A stretch of 64,000 bases of DNA from contig NZ_JHZC01000005.1 in NCBI RefSeq assembly GCF_000621125.1, positions 62,001 through 126,000 of the forward strand, written 5' to 3'. Origin of the DNA: Maribacter antarcticus DSM 21422. Lineage in GTDB: Bacteria; Bacteroidota; Bacteroidia; Flavobacteriales; Flavobacteriaceae. The translations under genes were made by a program, and so were the position numbers. Numbering within the stretch: the stretch's first letter is position 1; the number at the start of each line of letters is the position of its first letter. The notes below the pieces were generated by a model. The model was not told the origin of the DNA. It was given only the letters and a program-made list of their open reading frames with translations, and searched no databases. Shown here piece by piece: positions 54,752-63,727 of the stretch.

Positions 54752-55045
54752 AAGTGTATTGTATTCCGTACATAAATTTTTTAAGTTGATAAGTTTTATT
54801 AGGTACTAGTCCATTTTATCTGTTGTACTATTCCCTGTAATTGAGTTATTTAAAGTAGTTTTAAGCTTCTGTATGCGGTTTAAAAATAGCGTGATAATAA
54901 TAAATCGAATGTTCATAAAGACCATGATTTAGACAAATCAGAGGTAATGAAAAGTGTCCAAAACAAATACAGGAATTTTTTCCTTGACAACATAGATTAA
55001 TTGAGTGACTGTATTCAATAAAAACACTAATTCCCAGCGTTCCGC
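54752..55045. other. Intergenic stretch, nothing assigned
   Basis: About 290 AT-rich bases upstream of the DUF2306-like gene and downstream of the M28 peptidase gene. No ORF, hairpin with T tract or RNA gene can be supported. Confidence 0.5.
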
Positions 55046-56662
55046 TTATTCCCTTGCAGCTTTAAACTCGCTCCCATCATACCATTTGGGAAAATTAGCT
55101 TCATTGGATAATTTCAATCCTACATTAAAAAAGAGTTGTAAATCTAGCTGGACGCCACTCAATTCAGTTATTTCTGGATTGTATTCATCAGAAGGTTGAT
55201 GGTATTTATTGTTAATGTAATCATCCTTTAGGGCTTGTATTTCCTCAATAGATTTTGTGAAGCCTTCGTAAGACCCACCTGCATACAAGGCAGGAATACC
55301 AATTTTTGCAAAATTGAAATGATCCGATCTAAAGAAATACCCTTTTTCAGCTTCCGGGTCTGGAATGATGTATCTGTCTTGGGCAAGCGCTGCTTCTTTT
55401 GCATACATATCCATTTCAGATTGTCCATAACCCGTAATCGTTAAATCTTTCATTTTTTCTGGACTATCTAGGGCATCCATATTAATGTTTGCTATCGTTT
55501 TTGAAGGGGTATAAATAGGATTTTCAGCATAGTAAGCGGAACCTAACAAGCCTTGTTCTTCTCCGGTAACTGCTATGAATACCAAAGAGCGTTTTGTAGG
55601 ACCGTTATTCTTGAATGCTTCTGCAATCGCTAACAAGCCAGCTGTTCCTGATGCATTATCCACGGAGCCATTATAAATTGAATCCCCATTAATTGTTTTT
55701 GCAATACCAAAATGGTCCCAATGTGCGGAATAGATGATCGTTTCATCTTTCCGTTCCGTACCGGGTATTAATGCTACTACATTTTTAGAAACATCTTTTT
55801 TAATTTCATTCTTTATGTCTACCGAAACCTTTAAGTCTAAAGCAATGGGTTTAAAGCCTTTTTCTCTGGATATCACTTTAAAATCTTGACCTTTCATAGT
55901 CGATGCTTCCATCATTTTTTGAGCACTCGCGCCACTTATCCAAGATTCTACATGTAGAAGTGGTAAATCACTTTCAATAGTTAATCTGGCACCAGTCCAA
56001 CCAGATTCAATTACGTTCCAACCGTAAGAGGCTGGCTCCGTATCATGGATTATAATAAGCCCTTCTGCACCTTGTCGTGCCGCCTCTTCATACTTGTAGG
56101 TCCAACGACCATAATAGGTCATTTCATTCCCCTTGAACAAGGTGGAGTCACCAGATTTAAAACCAGGATCATTAATTAAAACGACCGCTGTTTTCCCTTT
56201 CCAATCGATGCCTTCGTAATCGTTCCACCCATATTCTGGAGCGACAATGCCATAGCCTGCAAAAACAAGCTCGGAATTCTCCAAACCAATATCAGTTACC
56301 GGTTTATTTGTAGTGGCTACAAAATCCTTTAGGTAGTCCAAATTGAAGCTGCCTTGAGTTCCCGAAATAAGCATATGCTCAGATGGGGCTCCAGTAATTT
56401 CTACCATGGGTACATCTTGAAAATAGCTATTTCCGTTTCCAGGTAAAAGACCTAGCTTTTTAAATTCATCTTTTAAATAGTTTACGGTAATAACTTCACC
56501 AGCTGTAAATGGTTTTCTCCCTAGAAAATCATCTGAAGCTAAACGCTGCATATGTTTGCCAATCGTAGTTTGGTCTACTTGTACCAAACGGGTAGTTTCT
56601 TTTTTGTTATCGGTACAACCAATACAAAGGATGATGATTAATAGCTTTACATAATTCTTCAT
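55046..56662 (-). CDS. M28-family zinc aminopeptidase, lipoprotein
   Basis: A 538-residue exported metallopeptidase. The N-terminus has a signal with lipobox LCIGC (Cys16), so it is probably a lipoprotein. A PA domain (about 120-255) is inserted before the M28 catalytic domain (about 290-530). The di-zinc ligands are His314 (SAHWDHFG), Asp335 (VDNASGTAGLL), Glu369 next to the general base Glu368 (TGEEQGLLGS), Asp396 and His448 (RSDHFNF). It should remove N-terminal residues from peptides in the periplasm or at the surface. Same strand as the sulfatase and hexosaminidase upstream. Confidence 0.92.
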   Translation of the reverse strand: MKNYVKLLIIILCIGCTDNKKETTRLVQVDQTTIGKHMQRLASDDFLGRKPFTAGEVITVNYLKDEFKKLGLLPGNGNSYFQDVPMVEITGAPSEHMLISGTQGSFNLDYLKDFVATTNKPVTDIGLENSELVFAGYGIVAPEYGWNDYEGIDWKGKTAVVLINDPGFKSGDSTLFKGNEMTYYGRWTYKYEEAARQGAEGLIIIHDTEPASYGWNVIESGWTGARLTIESDLPLLHVESWISGASAQKMMEASTMKGQDFKVISREKGFKPIALDLKVSVDIKNEIKKDVSKNVVALIPGTERKDETIIYSAHWDHFGIAKTINGDSIYNGSVDNASGTAGLLAIAEAFKNNGPTKRSLVFIAVTGEEQGLLGSAYYAENPIYTPSKTIANINMDALDSPEKMKDLTITGYGQSEMDMYAKEAALAQDRYIIPDPEAEKGYFFRSDHFNFAKIGIPALYAGGSYEGFTKSIEEIQALKDDYINNKYHQPSDEYNPEITELSGVQLDLQLFFNVGLKLSNEANFPKWYDGSEFKAARE

Positions 56663-56829
56663 AGTTGGTTTTTTAGTTAGATTATTACTGGCACGCGTTT
56701 ATAAAACCCTTTAAATGGTAGATATCCTCTAATTGACCGAAAGTCGCTAATATTTGGAATACTTCAAATCTAAAGAATACTAGCTAGTTTCCATATTTCA
56801 TATACCTATTAATCAATTAGCGTTAGGTT

Positions 56830-58275
56830 TTATTTTATATCCCAAAAAGTACCTTCTTTTGTTATTTGTTCCTCAAACCTTTCTACATCAGTTCGAAGTT
56901 CTGAAACTTTTCCTGGGTATTGTTTTGATACATCAATTCGCTCTCCTAAATCTTTTTCGACTTGAAACAATAAAGGCGTTTCTCTAGACGCAGTAAAGCC
57001 GTAATTATTTTTAGTTTGAGAACCGATACGAATATGTAATTTCCATTTGTCTTTTCGAATTGCTGAAGGCTGGTTATCGGAATAAGAATAGAAAAATTTA
57101 AATTTATCGAGCTTGCTTTTATAGTACTCAGGCATTAATAATGAACGAATATCTCTGCCGTCAATAGTGCTCTCTTTTGGTAATGCTACACCCGTTATTT
57201 TGAAAATTGTCGGCAATATATCTAAGGTACTAATAGGAGTTTGTTCATTTCTGTTTCCTTTAATTTTGGCAGGCCAACTAATAATTCCTGGTACTCGATG
57301 TCCTCCTTCCCAAGTAGAACCCTTACCGTCTTTAAATGGAGTGGCGTAACCAACTTGCAATCTCGTATCCCCATATCTAGTATCAGACTGATTACTAAAT
57401 TTAACCCAAGGCCCGTTATCTGAAGCAAAAATCACAATTGTATTTTCTGTTAAGCCGGCATTTTCTAAAGTTTGCATAATAGCACCAATAGAAGCATCCA
57501 ACTCTTCTATTACATCTCCAAGAACCCCATTACGAGACGTGCCTTTAAATTTGTCACTAACAAAAAGGCCAAGGTGTGGCATGTTATAAGCAACATACGC
57601 AAAGAATGGCTTCTTTTGGTTTTCTTTTATAAAGTCAATAGTCGCTTTTGTACATATACCAGTTAACGATTCTGAAATTTTTACATTATCAGGTAAGTCT
57701 TTTGCAATTAGTTCATAACCAGGAATTGGGTTTTTACCTAGAGGATTGCTTTTTATAAGCATTGAGGTACGGTAGTCGTGCGAAACATTTGTTCCAATCC
57801 ATGTGTCAAATCCATGTGCAAGAGGCAGTGTTTCTTTAGAAAATTGATTGTTCTTGTTGGGTGAGCCCAGATGCCATTTCCCAAACAGCCCTGTTTTATA
57901 GCCTACAGATTTTAAGCCTTCAGCAAGGGTTACTTCTTTTTTATGGAGATGTTTCTTTGCATTAGGACCAATTACCCAAGAGCCTAATCCCGAGCGTCCA
58001 GGATAACGTCCTGTTATTAGGGAATAGCGCGACGCAGAACATGCTGGGGAGGTAACATAAAACTGCGTAAAATTAACCCCGCTCTCTTTTAGTTTTGTGA
58101 TATTCGGCGTTTTTATGGTAGGGTTCCCGTTGTGTGCAAAATCTCCATATCCGCTATCATCAAGATAAAACAATAGCACATTGGGTTTTGTATCCTCTTT
58201 CTGTTCAGCATCGTTACATGCCCCTCCAACAAATAGAAGAATAACACTGAAAACTTTTAAATAATTTAATTTCAT
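56830..58275 (-). CDS. Sulfatase, lipoprotein (formylglycine type)
   Basis: A 481-residue type I sulfatase. Signal with lipobox VGGAC (Cys20). The active-site signature is CSASR (Cys79 to Arg83), the C-x-A-x-R variant of the formylglycine motif, followed by YSLITGRYPGR. Calcium ligands are Asp39 and Asp40 (LDDSGYGD); FASDNGPWVKFS and FKDGKGSTWEGGHRVPG give the other ligands. Activity needs an anaerobic or FGE-type maturase encoded elsewhere. It lies between a GH20 hexosaminidase and an M28 peptidase, which suggests a sulfated amino-sugar substrate; the actual specificity is not readable. Confidence 0.93.
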   Translation of the reverse strand: MKLNYLKVFSVILLFVGGACNDAEQKEDTKPNVLLFYLDDSGYGDFAHNGNPTIKTPNITKLKESGVNFTQFYVTSPACSASRYSLITGRYPGRSGLGSWVIGPNAKKHLHKKEVTLAEGLKSVGYKTGLFGKWHLGSPNKNNQFSKETLPLAHGFDTWIGTNVSHDYRTSMLIKSNPLGKNPIPGYELIAKDLPDNVKISESLTGICTKATIDFIKENQKKPFFAYVAYNMPHLGLFVSDKFKGTSRNGVLGDVIEELDASIGAIMQTLENAGLTENTIVIFASDNGPWVKFSNQSDTRYGDTRLQVGYATPFKDGKGSTWEGGHRVPGIISWPAKIKGNRNEQTPISTLDILPTIFKITGVALPKESTIDGRDIRSLLMPEYYKSKLDKFKFFYSYSDNQPSAIRKDKWKLHIRIGSQTKNNYGFTASRETPLLFQVEKDLGERIDVSKQYPGKVSELRTDVERFEEQITKEGTFWDIK

Positions 58276-58369
58276 AATAGGTATGGAAGATGGTTAAAAT
58301 TTAGAATGGGTGAAATTTATAAGTAGTACTAGTTAATTTTGATAATTTGGTATAATTAGCTGTGGTGGT

Positions 58370-60655
58370 TTACTTGACCGTAACTTCATCAACAAATAGC
58401 CAGGCATCTCCTGATCTAATATGCCATTCTGGTAATTGACCTCTATTTTTTGCTGAAATTTTAATAAAGGAAACATTTTGTTTTTCAAAGGCAGCTTCTA
58501 TTCTTTTGATAATAGGATCTCTGCCCTTTATTGTTTCCAATTGTTCCGCGAATACAGTTGTATAGTCGGTTCCATTTTCTGAAATGGCAATCATAACCTC
58601 GGTGGGTAACATCACAGACGTGGCGGCAATGTGCTGAAAAAAGTTTAAACCAATATAGGATACCCCATTGACTTCACTTAAATCAATAGTTACCTCGAAA
58701 TCTTTTTGAGGAAGTCCCTGCCAATTAGGGTCGTCGCCCCGGGAGTTAGCAAATGCATTATCGAATAAGGCGAAATCGCCACCACCGCTATAGCTCTGGT
58801 TATACATATTGGTATAGGCAATGGCGTAGGTATCGCTGGAGCCTGTAGAAAAGGTTTTTTTTAATGGAAACCCTATTGGCTTCCCATTTCTAAAAGTCTG
58901 CGCATATACATCTATGGGTGCCGTGTAGCGAATGGGTTCCCCATACAGACCAGAACTTAGGGTTGGAGCAGTACCATCCAAGGTATATCTGATGTCATGT
59001 ATACCCAGCTCGTTTTGTAGTTCGAGCACGAATTCTTTTGTTGTTTTAGTATAGCTGACCTTATAATCGGGAGACAAGGAACTCTCGGCAAAAGTATAGT
59101 CTAATGCCGTTAACCTATCAAAATGGATAGCTATTTTTTTGATGAATTGCTGTTCGTTTTTCTGATTAGGGTTTGTCCACAATGCTTCGGATAAAGCCGA
59201 TAGCCTTGGTAGCATCATATATTGAATATGACTCAGTGACTTAATCTGCTCGGTCCAAAGGTTTGCCTGCCCTCCTAGGATGTGATGTCTTTTATCAGCT
59301 GCAATATCCCCTGGAACAGGATTAAAATTATAAACTTTAAGTAGGCTATTATAACCGCCCCACGACGGTGGCTCAAATTCACTTTTACCTTGGTTATGGT
59401 CAAAATATAAGGGAGAACCTGGTGACATCACGACATCGTGACCAGCGTTTGCGGCTTCAATACCGCCTTCAAAACCTCTCCAAGACATAACCGTTGCTCT
59501 TTCCGGTAAACCACCTTCCATAATTTCATCCCAGCCTAATAATTTTTTGCCTTGGGCATGCACAAATTTTTCCATCCGTTTTACAAAATAACTTTGTAGT
59601 GCTTCGCCACTAACCAGATCTTCGTTCTGCATTCTTTTTTTACATTTTGTACAGCGCAGCCAAGCGTCCTTGCCAACTTCATCCCCACCAATATGCACGT
59701 ATTTATTTGGAAACAGCGGTGTAACTTCCCTAATAATGTTTTGTAAAAATTCAAAGGTCGCATCGTTTCCTGCACAGTACACCCCAGAATTTTCGGTACC
59801 GTCACAACTCAATTCAGGATAACACTGCAATGCTGCTTCAGAATGTCCTGGCATTTCAATTTCGGGAATTACATCAATATATCGTTCAGCGGCGTAGGTA
59901 ATTATTTCGGTGATATCGTCTTTGGTATAATATCCGCCATACACCTCGCCATCGCCATCTTCATATGTAGCCTCAAAGTCTTCCCATGGCTTCTTATCGG
60001 CCTTTACCTTTCGCCAAGCCCCTTTTTTAGTCAATTCGGGGTATTTGTCAATCTGAATTCTCCATCCAATGCCATCTGTCAAATGCCAATGAAACTTATT
60101 CATTTTATGCATGGCCAAAATATCGATGACTTGTTTAACAGAATCTGTTGCTAGGAAATGACGCGAAACATCCAACATCATACCGCGCCACCCAAACGCT
60201 GGAGCATCAGCTATACTTATAAAATTAAGTGCTGGTTTTTTGAGTATTGTTTTTGGTGTTAGTAACTGTTTTAAGGTTTGTACCCCATAAAAAACCCCAT
60301 GGTAAGAGTTTCCACGGATTAAAACACCAGATGTAGACACCTCCAGTCCGTATGCCTCTTTACCCCCTTGTTCTTCGGATAAGATGAGTTGGATAGCATT
60401 CGTTTGCGATGCTGTTGCTATCTGTAGGTTTAGCTTAAATTTTTCAACTAAAAAGGTTTGGAGTGCTTCAGCGATTAACCGACCTTCTTTTGAATCTGCT
60501 ACAACAATCTTGGTTTCCGTTGTTATTAAAAAAGTACCTTCTTGGTAACTAATTTTGTTGGGTTGGGGAATAATACTCATTTTTGGGATAGGCTCGTTTT
60601 TACAGGAGGCCACGGTAAGAATGGAAAAAAACAGAAATAGTTTAAAAAATTTCAT
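58370..60655 (-). CDS. GH20 beta-N-acetylhexosaminidase, lipoprotein
   Basis: A 761-residue glycosidase that removes terminal beta-GlcNAc or GalNAc. Lipobox VASC (Cys18), a GH20b-like N-terminal domain (about 28-145), the TIM barrel (about 150-515) with the Asp325-Glu326 catalytic pair in HIGGDEVGKDAW (substrate-assisted mechanism), and HMNKFHWHLTD-type strand motifs (MHKMNKFHWHLTDGIGWRI). A C-terminal CBM-like region (about 600-761) follows. It acts on glycans in the periplasm or outside. With the sulfatase directly downstream it suggests degradation of sulfated hexosamine glycans. Confidence 0.94.
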   Translation of the reverse strand: MKFFKLFLFFSILTVASCKNEPIPKMSIIPQPNKISYQEGTFLITTETKIVVADSKEGRLIAEALQTFLVEKFKLNLQIATASQTNAIQLILSEEQGGKEAYGLEVSTSGVLIRGNSYHGVFYGVQTLKQLLTPKTILKKPALNFISIADAPAFGWRGMMLDVSRHFLATDSVKQVIDILAMHKMNKFHWHLTDGIGWRIQIDKYPELTKKGAWRKVKADKKPWEDFEATYEDGDGEVYGGYYTKDDITEIITYAAERYIDVIPEIEMPGHSEAALQCYPELSCDGTENSGVYCAGNDATFEFLQNIIREVTPLFPNKYVHIGGDEVGKDAWLRCTKCKKRMQNEDLVSGEALQSYFVKRMEKFVHAQGKKLLGWDEIMEGGLPERATVMSWRGFEGGIEAANAGHDVVMSPGSPLYFDHNQGKSEFEPPSWGGYNSLLKVYNFNPVPGDIAADKRHHILGGQANLWTEQIKSLSHIQYMMLPRLSALSEALWTNPNQKNEQQFIKKIAIHFDRLTALDYTFAESSLSPDYKVSYTKTTKEFVLELQNELGIHDIRYTLDGTAPTLSSGLYGEPIRYTAPIDVYAQTFRNGKPIGFPLKKTFSTGSSDTYAIAYTNMYNQSYSGGGDFALFDNAFANSRGDDPNWQGLPQKDFEVTIDLSEVNGVSYIGLNFFQHIAATSVMLPTEVMIAISENGTDYTTVFAEQLETIKGRDPIIKRIEAAFEKQNVSFIKISAKNRGQLPEWHIRSGDAWLFVDEVTVK

Positions 60656-61062
60656 GGCACCTTTAGAATTTCAGACGTTTATGTTATGCTCAGTTTTGTA
60701 TGTATCCTATACTTTTTTTTGCAAGGAGCAAGCTATTAATTTATACCTCCTAGATAGTACAATCTTTTCGATTGTTTTGATTTTATCCCATGAAAAGCAA
60801 CCGCAGAGGTCTACCGGTCTAAAAATACACAGACTTTCCAGTGTAACCAATAGCCGAATTACATAAAGCTGTTATTGACATCCCTGTAGTTTCTTTCCAA
60901 TTGGGTATCATTAGTACGAATACCTCAATTTTCTTCTCTTGTATAGACACTACTCAGGGTTTTTAATTTTTTTATAAGTGTTTATTTCATTCCAAAGCAT
61001 AATTACAAATCGGGTTCTTGTTTGACCTTCAGTTTGTTGTACTTTTAAAAAAAGAATTACAG
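60656..61062. other. Divergent intergenic region, 407 bp
   Basis: It holds the promoters of the GH20 gene (leftward) and the DUF3667 gene (rightward, box at 61040-61047). I see no RNA gene or credible ORF in it. Confidence 0.5.
61018..61047 (+). promoter_or_regulatory. Promoter of the DUF3667 gene
   Basis: TTG (61018-61020), 19 nt, then TACTTTTA (61040-61047), the same architecture and the same -7 variant as the his promoter. Transcription would start near 61054, so translation must begin at ATG 61063 rather than at the in-frame TTG at 61018. Confidence 0.5.
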
Positions 61063-62112
61063 ATGCCGACCAACGAAAAATGTAGGAACTGCGAACACAC
61101 GTTTGATTCTTCTTATGAGTACTGTCCTTATTGCGGGCAAGAAGCGATAGACAACCTCACCGTTGGGGTCCTGTTTAGTAATACAATAGAAAACTACTTC
61201 TCTATAGATGCTAGATTCTTTAGGAGTTTTGCAACCCTTATGCTGAAGCCGGGCGCATTGGCTCGGCGGTTTGTTGATGGGAAACGTTTAAAATACTTGC
61301 ATCCTGCACAATTTTACCTTTTTATATCCGTCATCTTTTTCTTTATATTTTCTTTTACCGTTAGGGAAGCCGATACGAAAGTTTCCCAAGCAATCAAAAA
61401 AGGCCTTGAGCAGGAAAATAACTTGAACACACTACTGGTAAACGCAGACACACTTGATATCAATGAGGCCAAAAGGGTCCTGAAAAAAAATCAAATATTA
61501 ATTGGTTTATCCGATGAAGAGCTAGTGGAATTAGATTCGGTAATGGGCTCAGGTCCACAGTTAGCGAACATAACCTTTGGATTTAAGCGCGAGTTGTTAG
61601 ATTCGCTGATTACTGCAGGAGCGCCTTTAGATCATAAATTTGAGGCCATGGGTATGAAGGAGGATGCAAATGCATTTAGCCGCAGGTTTTATGAACAAAT
61701 GTTGAAGTTTTATGAAAAACAAGGCGGTGGTATACTCCAGGTCTTATATGATACTATTCCCATCGCAATGTTTCTTCTTTTACCACTTTTTGCCTTGTTT
61801 CTGAAAATTTTTTACTGGAAACCGGCCACCTTTGCTCACCATTTGGTATTTAGCTTTTATTTTTTCACCTTTATATTTACTTCCTTTTGTGCCATTCTTT
61901 TGATCCATAAAGTATGGCAGATTCCCATAGCTATAGAAGTGCTCATCTGCTTCTCTTTTGTAATTTACCTAATGTTCGCACTGCGAAATTTTTATAGGAG
62001 TTCTTGGAAGGGTGCTTTTTTTAAGGCTTATATCATCTCATTTCTCTACATGCTCATAATCGTGCCCGTTGCCGCAACAGGCATTATTTTAGTGGCCTTT
62101 ATGTTATATTAA
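61063..62112 (+). CDS. DUF3667 membrane protein with zinc ribbon
   Basis: From ATG 61063 the protein has 349 residues. The N-terminus is a four-Cys zinc ribbon (CRNCEHTFDSSYEYCPYCGQ), then RFVDGKRLKYLHPAQFYLFISVIFFFIF with the first membrane helix (about 85-105). A soluble helical region (about 110-225) and four or five C-terminal helices (about 230-345) follow. This is the DUF3667 layout common in Bacteroidota; function unknown. It converges on the MutS-like gene. Confidence 0.85.
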   Translation: MPTNEKCRNCEHTFDSSYEYCPYCGQEAIDNLTVGVLFSNTIENYFSIDARFFRSFATLMLKPGALARRFVDGKRLKYLHPAQFYLFISVIFFFIFSFTVREADTKVSQAIKKGLEQENNLNTLLVNADTLDINEAKRVLKKNQILIGLSDEELVELDSVMGSGPQLANITFGFKRELLDSLITAGAPLDHKFEAMGMKEDANAFSRRFYEQMLKFYEKQGGGILQVLYDTIPIAMFLLLPLFALFLKIFYWKPATFAHHLVFSFYFFTFIFTSFCAILLIHKVWQIPIAIEVLICFSFVIYLMFALRNFYRSSWKGAFFKAYIISFLYMLIIVPVAATGIILVAFMLY

Positions 62113-62187
62113 TTTTATATCGACCTGCCTTTTTAGATAAATTTCACCTAGAAGATAGCACTATTTATGTTTAGCATCGATGAAAAT

Positions 62188-63450
62188 TTAGTTCAGCAAG
62201 TCGTTCAACCCTTCTTTAGCAAATAAGATGCGACCTACTTTAATATCCGACCAGCCCTTTTTTACTTTATAAGTAAACGTAGGTGAGTCTTTTACTAGTT
62301 TACAATCTATATAGTAGTTTGAAACGTTGTCGTTTGAAACGCTTTTCAGTTCCTGTATGTGGGTGGATATTAAAAAATAAGAATTTGGAAATTTGCTTAA
62401 TCCGTTTATGGTTGTTTTACAAATTTCATAGGCATCTTCTACATTGGTACCGCTAAAGAGTTCATCGAAAATCGCAAAACATTGCTTTCCGTTCCCCGCG
62501 CTTTCAACTATGTTTTTCAGGTTCATCACCTCTGTCATAAAATGGCTATAACCGTTCAAAATGTCATCTCTTCGGTTGATTTTGACAGAAAAATGATTAA
62601 AAAATGGGATTTCTCCACAGGCTGCCGGTATTCCAATACCAATATGACCAAAATAGACACATAGGCCAACCGCTTTCAAAAAAGTGGACTTACCAGACAT
62701 ATTGGGTCCGTTTAAAACAATCACGTTACTTCCGTTCTCAAAATCGTTCTTTACCGGCTCTTTGATAAGCGGATGATAAAAATCGAATAATTTAATATGT
62801 TTTGTGCCTACCTGAGGATAGGTGAAATCGTTTTTCAGGATTCCCAAATTGATAGATAGATAAGCCTCGAATAGAAATAAATTCTCCCAGAAAAGAGGTA
62901 TTGATTCTTTTTCCTTTAGGTCGTAAATAAGTTCCGTTAAGGCGATGATGTGCTTGTCCTTTAAACCCTTTTCTCTTATGATATAGGCATAGTTGTGAAG
63001 GTTGAATTTTGACAGGAACTGTAGTATTTGTTTAATGGTAGTCTGGTATTCCTCTGGAAATTGCTTTAAATCTAGTCTTGAAAAATACCTCGATTCCAAG
63101 CGATGAAAAAACAGAATTAACTGATTGAACTTACTTATATAACGCGTCTTTTCGTGCTTAGAAGCAAATACCTTGTATTTAAATTTCTTTTGGGATAAGT
63201 CCTCTATTTTTTCGTCATTCAGAAAAAAATGTACCTCGTTTAGGTATAAGACGGTATATGAATACTGCTTCAAGATGTTCTGGTTCGCCGTAAAACCCCT
63301 CAATATGTTTTGACGTTCGGTAATCATAGCTATCGAGGGTAAAGGTGTTTTTAAAAGGGCAAGAATCTTATTCCTAGCGAACATATTCAAAGAGTAGTCG
63401 AACAAAGGTAAAAGCTCCTTTTCTATATGTAAGTCTTTTAAATTATTCAT
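62188..63450 (-). CDS. MutS-like ATPase without mismatch-recognition domain
   Basis: A 420-residue protein with a helical lever/clamp-like first part (about 1-230) and a C-terminal MutS ATPase domain (about 235-420): Walker A GPNMSGKSTFLKA (Lys254), Walker B FAIFDELFSGTNVEDAYE, and STHIQEL. The N-terminal mismatch-binding and connector domains of MutS1 are absent. It is neither MutS1 nor a full MutS2 (no Smr domain). Bacteroidota carry several such short MutS-family proteins of unknown role. It is transcribed leftwards and converges on the DUF3667 gene. Confidence 0.88.
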   Translation of the reverse strand: MNNLKDLHIEKELLPLFDYSLNMFARNKILALLKTPLPSIAMITERQNILRGFTANQNILKQYSYTVLYLNEVHFFLNDEKIEDLSQKKFKYKVFASKHEKTRYISKFNQLILFFHRLESRYFSRLDLKQFPEEYQTTIKQILQFLSKFNLHNYAYIIREKGLKDKHIIALTELIYDLKEKESIPLFWENLFLFEAYLSINLGILKNDFTYPQVGTKHIKLFDFYHPLIKEPVKNDFENGSNVIVLNGPNMSGKSTFLKAVGLCVYFGHIGIGIPAACGEIPFFNHFSVKINRRDDILNGYSHFMTEVMNLKNIVESAGNGKQCFAIFDELFSGTNVEDAYEICKTTINGLSKFPNSYFLISTHIQELKSVSNDNVSNYYIDCKLVKDSPTFTYKVKKGWSDIKVGRILFAKEGLNDLLN

Positions 63451-63727
63451 GGATTTCTCTAAAAAGAGTTCGTCTTTATGTTTCTTAATTTATGTAATAC
63501 CCTGTTTTTCAGCTACTGGTAGAAATTAAGGTAAAATAATTATTCGATCTTAATAAACTAACAATGTTGGGTAGGAATTAACATAAGTGGAACTGCTATT
63601 TGTTGAAAAACGAGCGCACTTAGTTCCCACTCGTCAACGACGAGTGGGACCTGGGGCTTTTGATAACACACCTATTTATTGTAAGCTGTGATTAGCTATC
63701 TTAAACCTACACAGGCACTCGTAGGTT
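63451..63727. other. Intergenic stretch with two inverted repeats
   Basis: No gene is seen between the MutS-like start and the VOC stop. It carries the 11-bp palindrome at 63625-63649 and a weak inverted repeat (AAACCTAC / GTAGGTTT, 63703-63728) at the VOC stop codon. Confidence 0.5.
63625..63649. repeat. Perfect 11-bp inverted repeat with 3-nt loop
   Basis: TCCCACTCGTC, AAC, GACGAGTGGGA. It is GC-rich compared with its surroundings and has no T tract on either side. It looks like a dispersed intergenic palindrome rather than a terminator. Confidence 0.6.

Noticed and set aside
60555-60866. A 103-codon + strand frame in the GH20 upstream region
   Set aside because: It begins inside the GH20 signal-peptide region on the other strand and shows no family pattern; treated as chance.
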